A stretch of 64,000 nt of DNA, from the IMG/VR virus record IMGVR_UViG_3300025536_000010, positions 170,887 to 234,886 of that record; one strand, written 5' to 3'. How positions within the stretch are numbered: position 1 is the stretch's first letter; every line of letters begins with the position of its first letter. Position numbers and translations under genes: made by a program. Below the pieces are notes generated by a model that saw only the letters and a list, made by a program, of their open reading frames with translations, was not told where the DNA came from and did not search any database. Of this stretch, positions 7,684 through 15,529 are shown one piece after another. This DNA comes from a virus.

Positions 7684-7695
7684 AAGGAGCGTTTG

Positions 7696-9093
7696 ATGCT
7701 GAGTGAGACGTACCAAGCGTGTGTGAACCTGGAGATGACCCACAGTGCCCTGGTGCTTACGCGCCACGACCGCGAAACCGGGCAATCCTATGTCATCGGC
7801 ATCCTCCTGGTCCCCACCGCCGACTACGCCGAACACCTGACCAACATCGGCAAGATCATGGCGCAGCCGAAGTCGCCCGAGGTCATTGCGGACGAACTCC
7901 GCGCGGCCGGCTACCCGGTGCTGCGCTACAACACCGTCAACCGCGAGAACCCCTGTTCCGAAATCTTCATAGGCTGGCATCAGTACGGACGCTCCCGCCG
8001 TGGTTCTTCGTCCTACCTACATACTGCCGAGCGGGCCGACAACGCGCCCAAGGATACCTTCGGCATCAAGACCACCTTCCCGCCGATCAAGGAAACGCAG
8101 CTGGTGGAGATGGACTTCGCCGGTGCCGAGTTGGGCGAGTTTGCGCGCAACGTCAAGGCAACCGCAGCGGGCGATTACCCAAGCAACCAGATCTTCATCT
8201 GCCAGAACTGCGGCAAGAACTACGTCTACGGCCAGGCCAAGGAAGCCATCCACCGCGAGTTGGGGCAAGCAGGCAGACCGATTGCTTTCTGCTGCGCGTT
8301 TTGCCAGCGTGACTACCTCCAGAAGCGCGGCCGGATGCCCGCGGTCGGTGCCGAGATTCCGCTCGGCAAACCCGAGGTCTGTAACCTGCGTGCTGCTGTC
8401 GGCCTCAAGCTGACCATCAACTACAAGGACAGCATCGTGGTCGGCGACGAGATCTGCCTCGCGGATGAAGCAGACGTGCGCCAGCTGTTGAACGCCCACG
8501 GCGTCGGCGCCGAGGACATTGAGAAGCTACTCAAGGATCGCACGCTCGACCTGGCCGACAAGGTGCTGCACTTGGACTACGACACGTTCGGGACGGAGAA
8601 ATGGGCGAAGTCGATCAAGGCCCACCTGGACAAGGCCAAAGCCGAGGGCTTGATGCCGCAGGCATTGTTCAGTATCGACAGCATCAGTGTCAGGGCCGCG
8701 GGCGAGCCCATTGTGGCGGACCCAACTCCCGAGCAGTCGGCGAACTTCTTCAAGCAGGCGGCAGCTGCGGCGCACTGGGGGTACTTCGTCAAAGAGCTAG
8801 TCCAGAGTGCGCACAACGGGCTCATGGACGCTCGCGCAGTGAGCATCAACGGGCGGACGATCAAGGAAAACCCAGGCCGTACCGAAAACGAGGCGGACTT
8901 CTGGACAGTCGAAGGCGAGACGCGCTACGAGTTCCAAGATATTGCAAGCGCGGTCTACCACTGTCTCAGCCACCCAGGGAAGGGGTATCTCAATCTGTGG
9001 GCGCTCAAGTACGGCCGCGACGCCAGTGCAGCGGAGGCGCACGTCTTAACGGCACAGATCGGGGACGTGGTGGTGACCGGCGGCAGGCGCTAG
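7696..9093 (+). CDS. Hypothetical protein with zinc-ribbon-like site, 465 aa
   Basis: ATG with AAAGGAG at 7684-7690. N-terminal third: LVLTRHDRETGQSYVIGILL and ENPCSEIFIGWHQYGRSRRG. Middle: a four-Cys site, IFICQNCGKNYVYG plus AFCCAFCQRDYL (about residues 170-200). C-terminal part mixed, with LADKVLHLDYDTFGTEKW. No known enzyme motif recognised. Last gene before the 9.1-9.37 kb non-coding region. Confidence 0.6.
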   Translation: MLSETYQACVNLEMTHSALVLTRHDRETGQSYVIGILLVPTADYAEHLTNIGKIMAQPKSPEVIADELRAAGYPVLRYNTVNRENPCSEIFIGWHQYGRSRRGSSSYLHTAERADNAPKDTFGIKTTFPPIKETQLVEMDFAGAELGEFARNVKATAAGDYPSNQIFICQNCGKNYVYGQAKEAIHRELGQAGRPIAFCCAFCQRDYLQKRGRMPAVGAEIPLGKPEVCNLRAAVGLKLTINYKDSIVVGDEICLADEADVRQLLNAHGVGAEDIEKLLKDRTLDLADKVLHLDYDTFGTEKWAKSIKAHLDKAKAEGLMPQALFSIDSISVRAAGEPIVADPTPEQSANFFKQAAAAAHWGYFVKELVQSAHNGLMDARAVSINGRTIKENPGRTENEADFWTVEGETRYEFQDIASAVYHCLSHPGKGYLNLWALKYGRDASAAEAHVLTAQIGDVVVTGGRR

Positions 9094-9119
9094 GAGGGCG
9101 AAGCCTGAGCGCGTGCGAG

Positions 9120-9151
9120 GCGCGCTCCCGGCGTCGGGGGCGGGAGCGCGC
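9120..9151 (+). terminator. Perfect 11-bp GC hairpin, probable terminator
   Basis: GCGCGCTCCCG (9120-9130) and CGGGAGCGCGC (9141-9151) form a perfect stem around a 10-nt loop, 26 nt after the 7696-9093 stop. No U-tract follows, so it may be a Rho-dependent or mRNA-stabilising hairpin rather than a classical intrinsic terminator. Confidence 0.5.
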
Positions 9152-9288
9152 TGAACCTAAAAGCCATATACGAGGAGCCTGCGGCTCTGTCGCCGATGTG
9201 TTGAGGGAAGCCCGCCGTGGTTAAGCGCGACGCTCCCTTGACCCCTTAATAACTTCTTGGGCTCGCGCAGCGCAGCCCAGGAGAGATT

Positions 9289-9355
9289 TATAATAAGTAG
9301 GCTAGCTACTTAGCCTAAGATGTGCCCCAGGTATTAGGCTAACTGTTAGCCTAAT
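9289..9355 (+). promoter_or_regulatory. Putative promoter with two palindromic operator-like sites
   Basis: TATAAT at 9289-9294 is a consensus -10 box (no good -35 seen 17 nt upstream). Just downstream are TAGGCTA-GCTACT-TAGCCTA (9298-9317) and a 23-bp palindrome with arms ATTAGGCTAA and TTAGCCTAAT around CTG (9333-9355). Both contain TTAGCCTAA, spaced 36 bp. The second ends directly against the GGAGG site of the 9366 gene, so a repressor or an RNA hairpin could block expression. The rest of 9094-9365 shows no gene. Confidence 0.55.
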
Positions 9356-9365
9356 GGAGGTTTAC

Positions 9366-9851
9366 ATGGCTGTAACGTCGGCTTTTTTGCGAAAACAGGT
9401 GCGGGCGGCCAAAAACGCTGCCATGATGGCCGCCCGCGCCAGGCGTCGTACGGAAGCATGGGGTTGTAAGATCCGCTGGCCCCCGTACGAGACGGAGTTC
9501 GAGATCCAGGCTCATCTATACGCTGAACTTCGCGCCCTCGGCTTCCGTGTACGCGGCAACATCATGTCGGCCGACAACAACTTCCTCGACCTCGTCGTGT
9601 TCGACGACGCGAATAACGTCATTGCCCTGATCGAGGTCAAGAAAGAGATTCACAAGCACGACTGGGATGACCCCATATTCATGAAGGCGTTGCGCGCACA
9701 GGTGCAGCGTTATTGTGACCTCGGCGGCCCGGTTCACCTGATTGTCGGCATGAAGAAGGCCGAGGCGTTCTTGGCCAAGATTCGCCGTAACGGCGGCAAG
9801 CTGCCCACGAAAGCGTGGGGGGCGGCGTGTTTGCGTCAGGAGACGCCATGA
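9366..9851 (+). CDS. PD-(D/E)XK nuclease-like protein
   Basis: 161 aa. ATG at 9366 chosen for GGAGG at 9356-9360; an upstream ATG at 9354 would include the ribosome site. The pattern ETEFEIQAHLYAELRALGFRV, then NNFLDLVVFDDANNVIALIEVKK, gives the E...D...ExK arrangement of the restriction-endonuclease fold (Asp near residue 76, EVK near 92). Such phage proteins include nickases, Holliday resolvases and VRR-type nucleases. Specificity unknown. Preceded by its own regulatory region, the only such layout in the first 16 kb. Confidence 0.65.
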   Translation: MAVTSAFLRKQVRAAKNAAMMAARARRRTEAWGCKIRWPPYETEFEIQAHLYAELRALGFRVRGNIMSADNNFLDLVVFDDANNVIALIEVKKEIHKHDWDDPIFMKALRAQVQRYCDLGGPVHLIVGMKKAEAFLAKIRRNGGKLPTKAWGAACLRQETP

Positions 9852-10777
9852 GCTTACACGAGCACGATTTGATCTACCGCATCACCGAAGTACGCGGTGC
9901 CGAGCGGTATAACGCTCAGCGGCGGGCCGTATTGACCGGAGCGTTCCGCAGTACGGGTTGGACGCGGGAGGGCAACAAGAGCATCATCGCGTCCATGAAC
10001 TCGCTGCGCCGTCTCTGGCAGAAGCGGCTGGCCGATCTCAAAGCCGCCGCTTGGGGTCCGCTGGCCAAGGAGAGCCACCACTGTTTCATGCGGAACTGTC
10101 CGCCTTTCGGCGTGCTCACGCACAAGATCACCAGCAAGCCCTGCAAGCGCACCCGCGTCTGCCCGTTCTGCTACGCCCGGCAGACGGTCCTGGAGATGTT
10201 CCTGTTCTTCGAGCGGGAACTGTACGGCGGCACCGACCCAGCGTCGCGGGTCGCCCGTCTGGAAGGTCGGCAGCTGGTGGAGGTTCACGTTGACCGCGCC
10301 TGCGACCTGCGGCCATTTCCCGGCGAGGCGCGCGGACCCAAGATTCTCGACTACGGTCGGCGCCTGCGGGTCCGCGTCTTGAACGAGCATCGCCAGGACG
10401 AGCTGCGCCTGTGCGGGGCCAAGACCGGAGCGGTGCTCTACCGCCTGGAGCCGTTCACGAGTAAGCTACGGTTGGTCCGCAGCGGTATCCTGCTCACTTC
10501 GCAGGCGGTGCCGGATTATTTCGGCACCAAGTACGGCCCCAACGACAAGATCATCAAGTACGACCGCGTCGACAAGCACCTGCTCGCTGAGGTCGTCGGC
10601 CGCGTCTGCCGCTATCCGCGGCAGATGCTGATCGCCCCGGCCGAGGACGTCGTGGCGCTGTTGCGCGGCTTGCAGAACGCGCGCCTCCTGTCGTTCTACG
10701 GAGGCACGCCGAAACCCCAAAAGCCAGTTTTGGAGGAAGCAGACGATGGCGAAGAAGAAGGCACGGAAGAAGTCTGA
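9848..10777 (+). CDS. Zinc-binding hypothetical protein, 309 aa
   Basis: ATGA overlap with the nuclease-like gene and AGGAG upstream. A Cys cluster, HCFMRNCPPFG and CKRTRVCPFCYARQ (about residues 80-115), suggests one or two zinc sites. Helical basic N-terminus (NSLRRLWQKRLADLK). Acidic tail (LEEADDGEEEGTEEV). No recognised enzyme motif. The zinc-finger style recalls replication initiators of rolling-circle elements, but no catalytic Tyr/His motif is seen, so I do not assign that. Confidence 0.55.
   Translation: MSLHEHDLIYRITEVRGAERYNAQRRAVLTGAFRSTGWTREGNKSIIASMNSLRRLWQKRLADLKAAAWGPLAKESHHCFMRNCPPFGVLTHKITSKPCKRTRVCPFCYARQTVLEMFLFFERELYGGTDPASRVARLEGRQLVEVHVDRACDLRPFPGEARGPKILDYGRRLRVRVLNEHRQDELRLCGAKTGAVLYRLEPFTSKLRLVRSGILLTSQAVPDYFGTKYGPNDKIIKYDRVDKHLLAEVVGRVCRYPRQMLIAPAEDVVALLRGLQNARLLSFYGGTPKPQKPVLEEADDGEEEGTEEV
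10717..10733 (+). promoter_or_regulatory. CCAAAAGCCAGTTTTGG palindromic motif copy
   Basis: CCAAAA and TTTTGG arms around GCCAG, 13 nt upstream of the 10746 start, inside the end of the preceding gene. Member of the recurring motif family described in findings. Confidence 0.4.
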
Positions 10778-11081
10778 GGCATTCGTGCCTGAGAAGGTTG
10801 AGCCCGAAGGCGGTGTGAAAGAGGCCCTTGATCTGGTCGACACCATCGACCGGATCATCGACGAGGACATCGACGGAGAAACCTATTCCAAAGGTGAGGA
10901 TTTCTTCGGCGGCGTCTCCTCGCGCGCCGAAGACATCGGGGCCACCATCGAACGGACCAACAAGGTAAGTCCGGCACAGAAGCAAGCTCTCGACAACATG
11001 CTGGCCGGCGTCCGCAAATGGCTGCACACCGACCGGGACGACAGTCCCTCACGGACGCGGAGCCAGCGCAGGAGAAGGTGA
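10746..11081 (+). CDS. Charged small protein with EDFFGG motif, 111 aa
   Basis: Basic N-terminus (MAKKKARKKSEAFVPEK) and C-terminus (RTRSQRRRR) around an acidic helix (VKEALDLVDTIDRIIDEDID). Contains KGEDFFGGVSS, a variant of the EDYFG motif found in three other proteins here. No enzyme motif. Likely a nucleic-acid- or protein-binding accessory factor, by composition only. Confidence 0.55.
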   Translation: MAKKKARKKSEAFVPEKVEPEGGVKEALDLVDTIDRIIDEDIDGETYSKGEDFFGGVSSRAEDIGATIERTNKVSPAQKQALDNMLAGVRKWLHTDRDDSPSRTRSQRRRR

Positions 11082-11085
11082 ATTT

Positions 11086-11583
11086 ATGGCCGAAGAGATC
11101 ACGAGCCCGCCGTTCCCGAACATGGTGTCGGGCGGTGGCTTGTACGACAAGCTGCGGGAACTCCGCGAGTGGGTCGAGGGCTACCGCGAAGCCCTTAATG
11201 ACGAAGCCGGCCAGGCCGTCATTCCCGCCGTGGCTGAGTTCCCCGAGAAGAAGATGTACGTCCAGTACCAGCCGGTGCCGGTCCAGTTTTACCACTGGAG
11301 CCATCTGCGCCAGATCCGGCGGGAGTGGGACATCTTGCTCCAGAACTACGAGGACGCCTGGAACTGCAAACCGTGCATCCGCCAGCGTGTCATGCTGGTC
11401 CAGCAGGCCGCCCTGCTGCTTAACGGCGCGTTCATGGACCCGGAGACGCGCGAGGCCAAACAGCAGGCAGAGCAGGAGCGCATGCAGCGCTCTTTCGAGC
11501 GGTTGATGGCCCACTATAAAAACATCATGGACCCCGATGACGAAGAAGAGACGCAAGACCGAAAGAAGAAGCGGCGAGGCTGA
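11086..11583 (+). CDS. Helical hypothetical protein, 165 aa
   Basis: ATG closely follows the previous stop. Predicted mostly helical (LYDKLRELREWVEGYREALN, QAEQERMQRSFERLMAHYKN) with a very charged C-terminus (DDEEETQDRKKKRRG). No family recognised. Its 3' end overlaps the next gene by 47 nt. Confidence 0.55.
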   Translation: MAEEITSPPFPNMVSGGGLYDKLRELREWVEGYREALNDEAGQAVIPAVAEFPEKKMYVQYQPVPVQFYHWSHLRQIRREWDILLQNYEDAWNCKPCIRQRVMLVQQAALLLNGAFMDPETREAKQQAEQERMQRSFERLMAHYKNIMDPDDEEETQDRKKKRRG

Positions 11584-12142
11584 GGACTACTTCGGCTTCC
11601 TGGAGGAAGAGTCGGCGCCGCTGCCGCACCAGCGGCGCAAGTACCTGCGGATGCACGAGTGGCCCGAGGAGGCGCCGATCCTCACCGCCGACGACATCTG
11701 CTACAACTTCACGACCGACTCCGGTCGCCGCGACCTCATGGAGTGGTTGGAGGCGGCGTTCGCCCCACGTCACGACCGAGACGGTGTGACGCTGGTCGGC
11801 TACTGGCGCAGCAAGCCTTTCCGCCGGGCGACCAAGATGGTTCAGCGTGTCCTTGCTGAGTACACGGGCCGCGAGCGTTGTGACCTGTGGTTCTTCTGCG
11901 AAAAAAGCTACCGCGACCAACTGCCTGGTTACAGGTGGATCGCTGCGGTCTGGAACGAAGCCATGAGCCGCCTTGGGTACGACATACCCGAGAAGCAGCG
12001 GCGTGTCTCCGAAGAAGGCAGAATGTGGGGAGTTAAATGTGTTGATCCTCGTAAAGAGCGCAAGCCCAGACAGGGGCCTCGTTGCCTGGATGATCGCCCA
12101 GTCCGTCGCAAGCAGCCGGTTCACCGCCACGGTAAGCATTGA
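11537..12142 (+). CDS. Hypothetical protein with EDYFG motif, 201 aa
   Basis: N-terminal tail KKRRKTERRSGEAEDYFGFL carries the shared EDYFG motif (about residues 15-21). Body has ITADDICYNFTTDSGRRDL, VTLVGYWRSKPFRRATKMV and RCDLWFFCEKSYRDQL, then a basic tail (DPRKERKPRQGP). No known family. The last about 35 codons overlap the next gene in another frame. Confidence 0.5.
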   Translation: MTKKRRKTERRSGEAEDYFGFLEEESAPLPHQRRKYLRMHEWPEEAPILTADDICYNFTTDSGRRDLMEWLEAAFAPRHDRDGVTLVGYWRSKPFRRATKMVQRVLAEYTGRERCDLWFFCEKSYRDQLPGYRWIAAVWNEAMSRLGYDIPEKQRRVSEEGRMWGVKCVDPRKERKPRQGPRCLDDRPVRRKQPVHRHGKH

Positions 12143-12626
12143 CGCCAAGGACATACCGTTGCGCTATCGCCACCGGGCGGCCATCAAGATCGAATACGTC
12201 CGCCTGCGTCGCCGTAAGGATTACTGCGGGCAGCACCCTGGTCCCTGCCTGGCCCTGTTCCGCCGGCACCGTAAGAGTAGTTGTCTCGAAGGCACGGACT
12301 GGGTCGCGTTCAACGACCTGCTCAATGACGTCCTCGACGCCCTGGGCGTCGACGCCGACGTTTTCTCGTTCAACCGCGAGTCCATGTGCTCGCGCTACTA
12401 CATTCGTCGCGGCACGCGGCGGTTGACGAACTACCTGTCGGACTCTGTGATTCGTTCTGGGAGGCCGATCTATTTTTGGCGAGAGAACTACCTCGCCGAC
12501 TTCGAGGACTGGTGCGATAAAGAGGCCCCGGCCTCGACGTACCCCGACGACACGCCCGGCTATTACGCCAAGACGTTGGCAGAAGAGGAGGCTTGCCGTG
12601 CCCAGGAAGAGACAGCGTACGCATAA
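12039..12626 (+). CDS. Hypothetical protein, 195 aa
   Basis: GTG start chosen for GGGGAG at 12027-12032; the frame is open further upstream but that part overlaps the preceding gene. Sequence includes IPLRYRHRAAIKIEYVRLRR and VFSFNRESMCSRYYIRRGTR. No recognised domain. The end overlaps the 12598 start by 29 nt. Confidence 0.5.
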   Translation: MLILVKSASPDRGLVAWMIAQSVASSRFTATVSIDAKDIPLRYRHRAAIKIEYVRLRRRKDYCGQHPGPCLALFRRHRKSSCLEGTDWVAFNDLLNDVLDALGVDADVFSFNRESMCSRYYIRRGTRRLTNYLSDSVIRSGRPIYFWRENYLADFEDWCDKEAPASTYPDDTPGYYAKTLAEEEACRAQEETAYA

Positions 12627-13158
12627 CGAGTGGTTCTTCCCTGTGGAGCGCGGCGGACGCAAGTCCTGCACGCACTGCAAGGCGAAACTGGAGCCGGGTG
12701 AGTGGATCTGGTCGTGGTGCGAATACCGCAACGCCAAGAGACATAGCATCCGCGACGTCTGCAAAGCGTGCTGGCCAGCACTCCGCGAGGATCTGCTGCG
12801 GCACGAACGGCAATGCCCGGAGAACTGTACAATCAACCTGGAGATCCGTGGGGCTCCCAAGCCTGCGTGGATGACACTGCGGGAGGTGTGCGATGCCGCC
12901 GTTGAAGATATTCCCGGAGGATCTGGACAAATCCAGTGTGCGGGAAAGCCGTGTGTGGGTGAAAGAGAACCGGCGCGACGGTTGCCGGTGCCCAGCATGC
13001 CGGCAAGTGGTAGCAGAACGGAAGCGGCATTTGCACCACTCGATGGCCCGAGCGCTGCTGCTGATCTTCTGGTACTTTCAACGGAACCCCGGCAAGAACT
13101 GGTTGCATGTGGAGAGTTACCTCAAGCATCTGCCGGTCAGTCGGGCGCTTCGTGGTGA
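12598..13158 (+). CDS. Zinc-binding protein, N-terminal part credible, 186 aa
   Basis: GTG start. Residues 20-60 hold KSCTHCKAKLEPGEW and VCKACWPALREDL, a four-Cys zinc site, followed by CPENCTINLEIRG. After about residue 98 the composition becomes low-complexity (Ser/Ala/Pro/Glu) and overlaps the next gene by 266 nt in another frame, so either the two genes truly overlap or a frameshift joins them. No function assigned. Confidence 0.5.
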   Translation: MPRKRQRTHNEWFFPVERGGRKSCTHCKAKLEPGEWIWSWCEYRNAKRHSIRDVCKACWPALREDLLRHERQCPENCTINLEIRGAPKPAWMTLREVCDAAVEDIPGGSGQIQCAGKPCVGEREPARRLPVPSMPASGSRTEAAFAPLDGPSAAADLLVLSTEPRQELVACGELPQASAGQSGASW

Positions 13159-13429
13159 CTTTGCCAAGCTGCGGTTCTGGGGGTTGATCGAGAAGCGCCC
13201 AGGCGCGAAGGACGACGGCAACCCCAGCAGCGGTTACTACGCGATCACCGCGAAAGGGAAGAAGTTCGTCCGTAACGAGATCTCGGTGCCGCCGTACTTC
13301 TGGATGTTCAACGGGAAGTGCCGCGGGTTCGCTCAGGACGAGGAAGAGGTGTACATTAAAGACGTGCTCCAGAAGAAGTTTTTCAACTACGACAAGTTGA
13401 TGAACAACGAGGGACTCGATACCGGCTGA
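12893..13429 (+). CDS. Winged-helix-like zinc protein, 178 aa
   Basis: ATG after GGAGGTG. Shows DGCRCPACRQVVAERKRH (two-Cys site), a helix ARALLLIFWYFQRNPGKNW, then a winged-helix-like pattern: LPVSRALRGDFAKLRFWGLI, EKRPGAKDDG, SGYYAITAKGKKFV. The layout (helix-turn-helix, then a strand pair before a basic helix) resembles small DNA-binding proteins seen again at 33378 and 45643. Probably transcriptional or DNA-associated. Confidence 0.55.
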   Translation: MPPLKIFPEDLDKSSVRESRVWVKENRRDGCRCPACRQVVAERKRHLHHSMARALLLIFWYFQRNPGKNWLHVESYLKHLPVSRALRGDFAKLRFWGLIEKRPGAKDDGNPSSGYYAITAKGKKFVRNEISVPPYFWMFNGKCRGFAQDEEEVYIKDVLQKKFFNYDKLMNNEGLDTG

Positions 13430-13437
13430 GGTGAAGC

Positions 13438-13908
13438 ATGCTGACCAAAACAGAAGTAGAGGCCCTGGCCAGGAAGTGGCGCCCGTCCTTGCCCAGGGAC
13501 TGGCGCACCGAATACTGGGAGAACCTCGGCTGGCACTTCCGGTTCGTCAACGGCCGCGTCTGCATCAGTTACCATCAGTACCAGGGTGACCAGGGTTTCC
13601 ACGCGATGATCTCCGACATCGGTGGCCCTGTCGGCAGCAGCAGCGGCGACTGGCACGACTCGACGTCCTATGCTACGCCGCGCGAGGCTGCCCTGGCAGC
13701 AGCCAAGAACGTCGCGGCCTATATCAAGAAGCGGACGGAGGAATTCGGTATCCTCCGCAAAGAAATCACGGACGCTCTGGAGTCGATTCGCAGCAACCGG
13801 CCCGACCAGCCGCTGCTGTTCCCGGACGATCCTGAGCCCAATACTGACGGCCCCTATGGACCAGAACACGATGAACCACGGCGTCGTAAGCCACGCGGAC
13901 GTCGCTAA
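13438..13908 (+). CDS. Hypothetical protein, 156 aa
   Basis: ATG after GAGGTG. N-terminal half: YWENLGWHFRFVNGRVCISY and GDQGFHAMISDIGGPVGSSS. Helix AALAAAKNVAAYIKKRTEEF. The C-terminal PDQPLLFPDD recalls a sliding-clamp-binding peptide (Q-x-x-L-F) but is only a weak match. No family recognised. Confidence 0.5.
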   Translation: MLTKTEVEALARKWRPSLPRDWRTEYWENLGWHFRFVNGRVCISYHQYQGDQGFHAMISDIGGPVGSSSGDWHDSTSYATPREAALAAAKNVAAYIKKRTEEFGILRKEITDALESIRSNRPDQPLLFPDDPEPNTDGPYGPEHDEPRRRKPRGRR

Positions 13909-14449
13909 GTTCGGTGGGCGCTTCGATGCCCGTTACTTGCTCATGTGCAAGGAACACGAAGCGCTCTACGACGAACTGGTGGCGCAGTTGACCAAGGAAG
14001 AGTTGTGCGACCTGGCCCAGCGCTTGCCCTACAACCAGCAGATCGCCGACGTGCTGCGGCCACGGGGCGTAGTTGCGAACCACCAGAGTTCGTTCATGCG
14101 CTGGCTCCTCGGTGAGCCCGCTGAGAGCGGGTCTTACATGTCGGCGACTTGGCGCCCGCCCAGGCCGCCACTACCGGGGCAGCCGAAGCGCGTGCTGGCC
14201 GTCTACTGTGCTGCGGCGGCGCAGTATACGGCTAGCATCATGCTGGAACGTGTCCTGGCACTGTCCCAGCAGAAGAAGTTGATCCTGGACGACTTGCTGG
14301 CCCTGATGAATTTCGGGGCGGGTAAGGATCTGGTAAGGCTGCGCGAAGCCATGAAGCGTGGCGGGAAAGAGAAACTCGAAGAGGTGAAGCCTGGCGGATC
14401 TGCACTGAATCAGCCAGGAGACGGCGCTGCCGGAGAAACGTCAACATGA
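13871..14449 (+). CDS. Hypothetical protein, 192 aa
   Basis: Start at ATG 13871 or the in-frame ATG 13856; the frame is open upstream but overlaps the preceding gene. Helical character (YLLMCKEHEALYDELVAQLT, ASIMLERVLALSQQKKLILD) with a Pro-rich linker (TWRPPRPPLPGQPKR). No known motif. Confidence 0.5.
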   Translation: MNHGVVSHADVAKFGGRFDARYLLMCKEHEALYDELVAQLTKEELCDLAQRLPYNQQIADVLRPRGVVANHQSSFMRWLLGEPAESGSYMSATWRPPRPPLPGQPKRVLAVYCAAAAQYTASIMLERVLALSQQKKLILDDLLALMNFGAGKDLVRLREAMKRGGKEKLEEVKPGGSALNQPGDGAAGETST

Positions 14450-15102
14450 GCAGGCGCGCTGGTCCAGTGCGTACGACTGACTACGCAGAGGTCCATTCAT
14501 TCGATGAGGCCGTCGTTTTCTTGAATGGTAAGCAGCGACGGCAGATTAGCGTCTCGACGCGGCAGGGCTACGAGATTTACGTCATCGTGACGGGCCGCGA
14601 CGAGGACGGTGCCGTTTGGGAGGCCGGTATCGAAGCTGCCGGCGCGATTATCCTGCGCTACCGAGCAGACGGAAGCTACAAGGCCAGTATGCGGAACAAA
14701 GACAAACGGCGTTTCGCTACGGCTTACACGCGGGACCGTCTGAATCAGTTTGCGCCGCACGGGGTACGTTACCACCTGCTGCGCAATGGTACGTTGCTGC
14801 ACACGCTCATCGGCAGCGGTTCGTGCGAGGATTGTGAAGACAAATGGTATAACCTACTAGGATACCAGGAGGACGCCATGCCAAGAAGTAACCGGCCTGT
14901 CAACGGAGTGCCGATTGTGCAGCCGGTGCCTGATGCGCTGAGGCACGCTGAGGCGCATGCCGCGGCACCGGCATCGGTGCCGGATTACGAACATCGCTAC
15001 AGTAACGGCGTCGTAGTCGTTAAGTTGCACGGCTGCGCCGTGACCGTTAGCGGTGTGCTACCGGACCACGGCGTTAGCGTTACGAGAGAGGTTGGGCGCT
15101 AA
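14446..15102 (+). CDS. Paralogue A of a two-member unknown family, 218 aa
   Basis: ATGA overlap with the previous gene. The core FDEAVVFLNGKQRRQIS, IILRYRADGSYKAS, TAYTRDRLNQFAPHGVRYHL aligns with the protein at 15530 (YEDCVRFLGD, IITYWRDGSFIVD, TVTRLNQFGPHLVHF). CEDCEDKWY may bind metal. The fold may be beta-rich. Function unknown. Confidence 0.55.
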   Translation: MSRRAGPVRTTDYAEVHSFDEAVVFLNGKQRRQISVSTRQGYEIYVIVTGRDEDGAVWEAGIEAAGAIILRYRADGSYKASMRNKDKRRFATAYTRDRLNQFAPHGVRYHLLRNGTLLHTLIGSGSCEDCEDKWYNLLGYQEDAMPRSNRPVNGVPIVQPVPDALRHAEAHAAAPASVPDYEHRYSNGVVVVKLHGCAVTVSGVLPDHGVSVTREVGR

Positions 15103-15104
15103 TC

Positions 15105-15521
15105 ATGTGGAGTCTGGAAAGTCTACGCCGGATCAACCAACAGGCGGCGAACAAAGCGCACCGCCTCAAGAAGAAGCCTCGTAGCTTCACGGTCGAGCAG
15201 CTGCGGCACGCCATCGCCAATCGGGGTGAGGGTGTTGCCGTGCCCAGCCTCGGCAGTTTTACCCCGGACGGCTGGGTGGACACATTGGAGGCGAAGCGGG
15301 CCTGGCGGATGGTCGACAAGAGTTGGCAGGAGAAGCGTGATGGCCCCGCCATGACCATCCGCGAGATGCTGGAGTGGATGCTGGATCTCACACGCCAGAA
15401 CCCCAAACACGCCTTCGCCGTGGTCGACGAGGGGCCGTTCCAGCTGCATGTCAGCGCCTTCTTGCCCGAGGAGAAACTACAGGGCCACCAGGTCCACGAG
15501 GATGACGGCAACCCTGATTAG
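15105..15521 (+). CDS. Hypothetical protein, 138 aa
   Basis: ATG 2 nt after the preceding stop. Basic N-terminus (LRRINQQAANKAHRLKKKP), then EQLRHAIANRGEGVAVPSLG and IREMLEWMLDLTRQNPKHAF. No family recognised. Lies between the two paralogues 14446 and 15530. Confidence 0.5.
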   Translation: MWSLESLRRINQQAANKAHRLKKKPRSFTVEQLRHAIANRGEGVAVPSLGSFTPDGWVDTLEAKRAWRMVDKSWQEKRDGPAMTIREMLEWMLDLTRQNPKHAFAVVDEGPFQLHVSAFLPEEKLQGHQVHEDDGNPD

Positions 15522-15529
15522 GAGCCGCC

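Noticed and set aside
9298-9355. CRISPR-like repeats
   Set aside because: Only two palindromic units, with no spacer array or cas genes; better fits operators.
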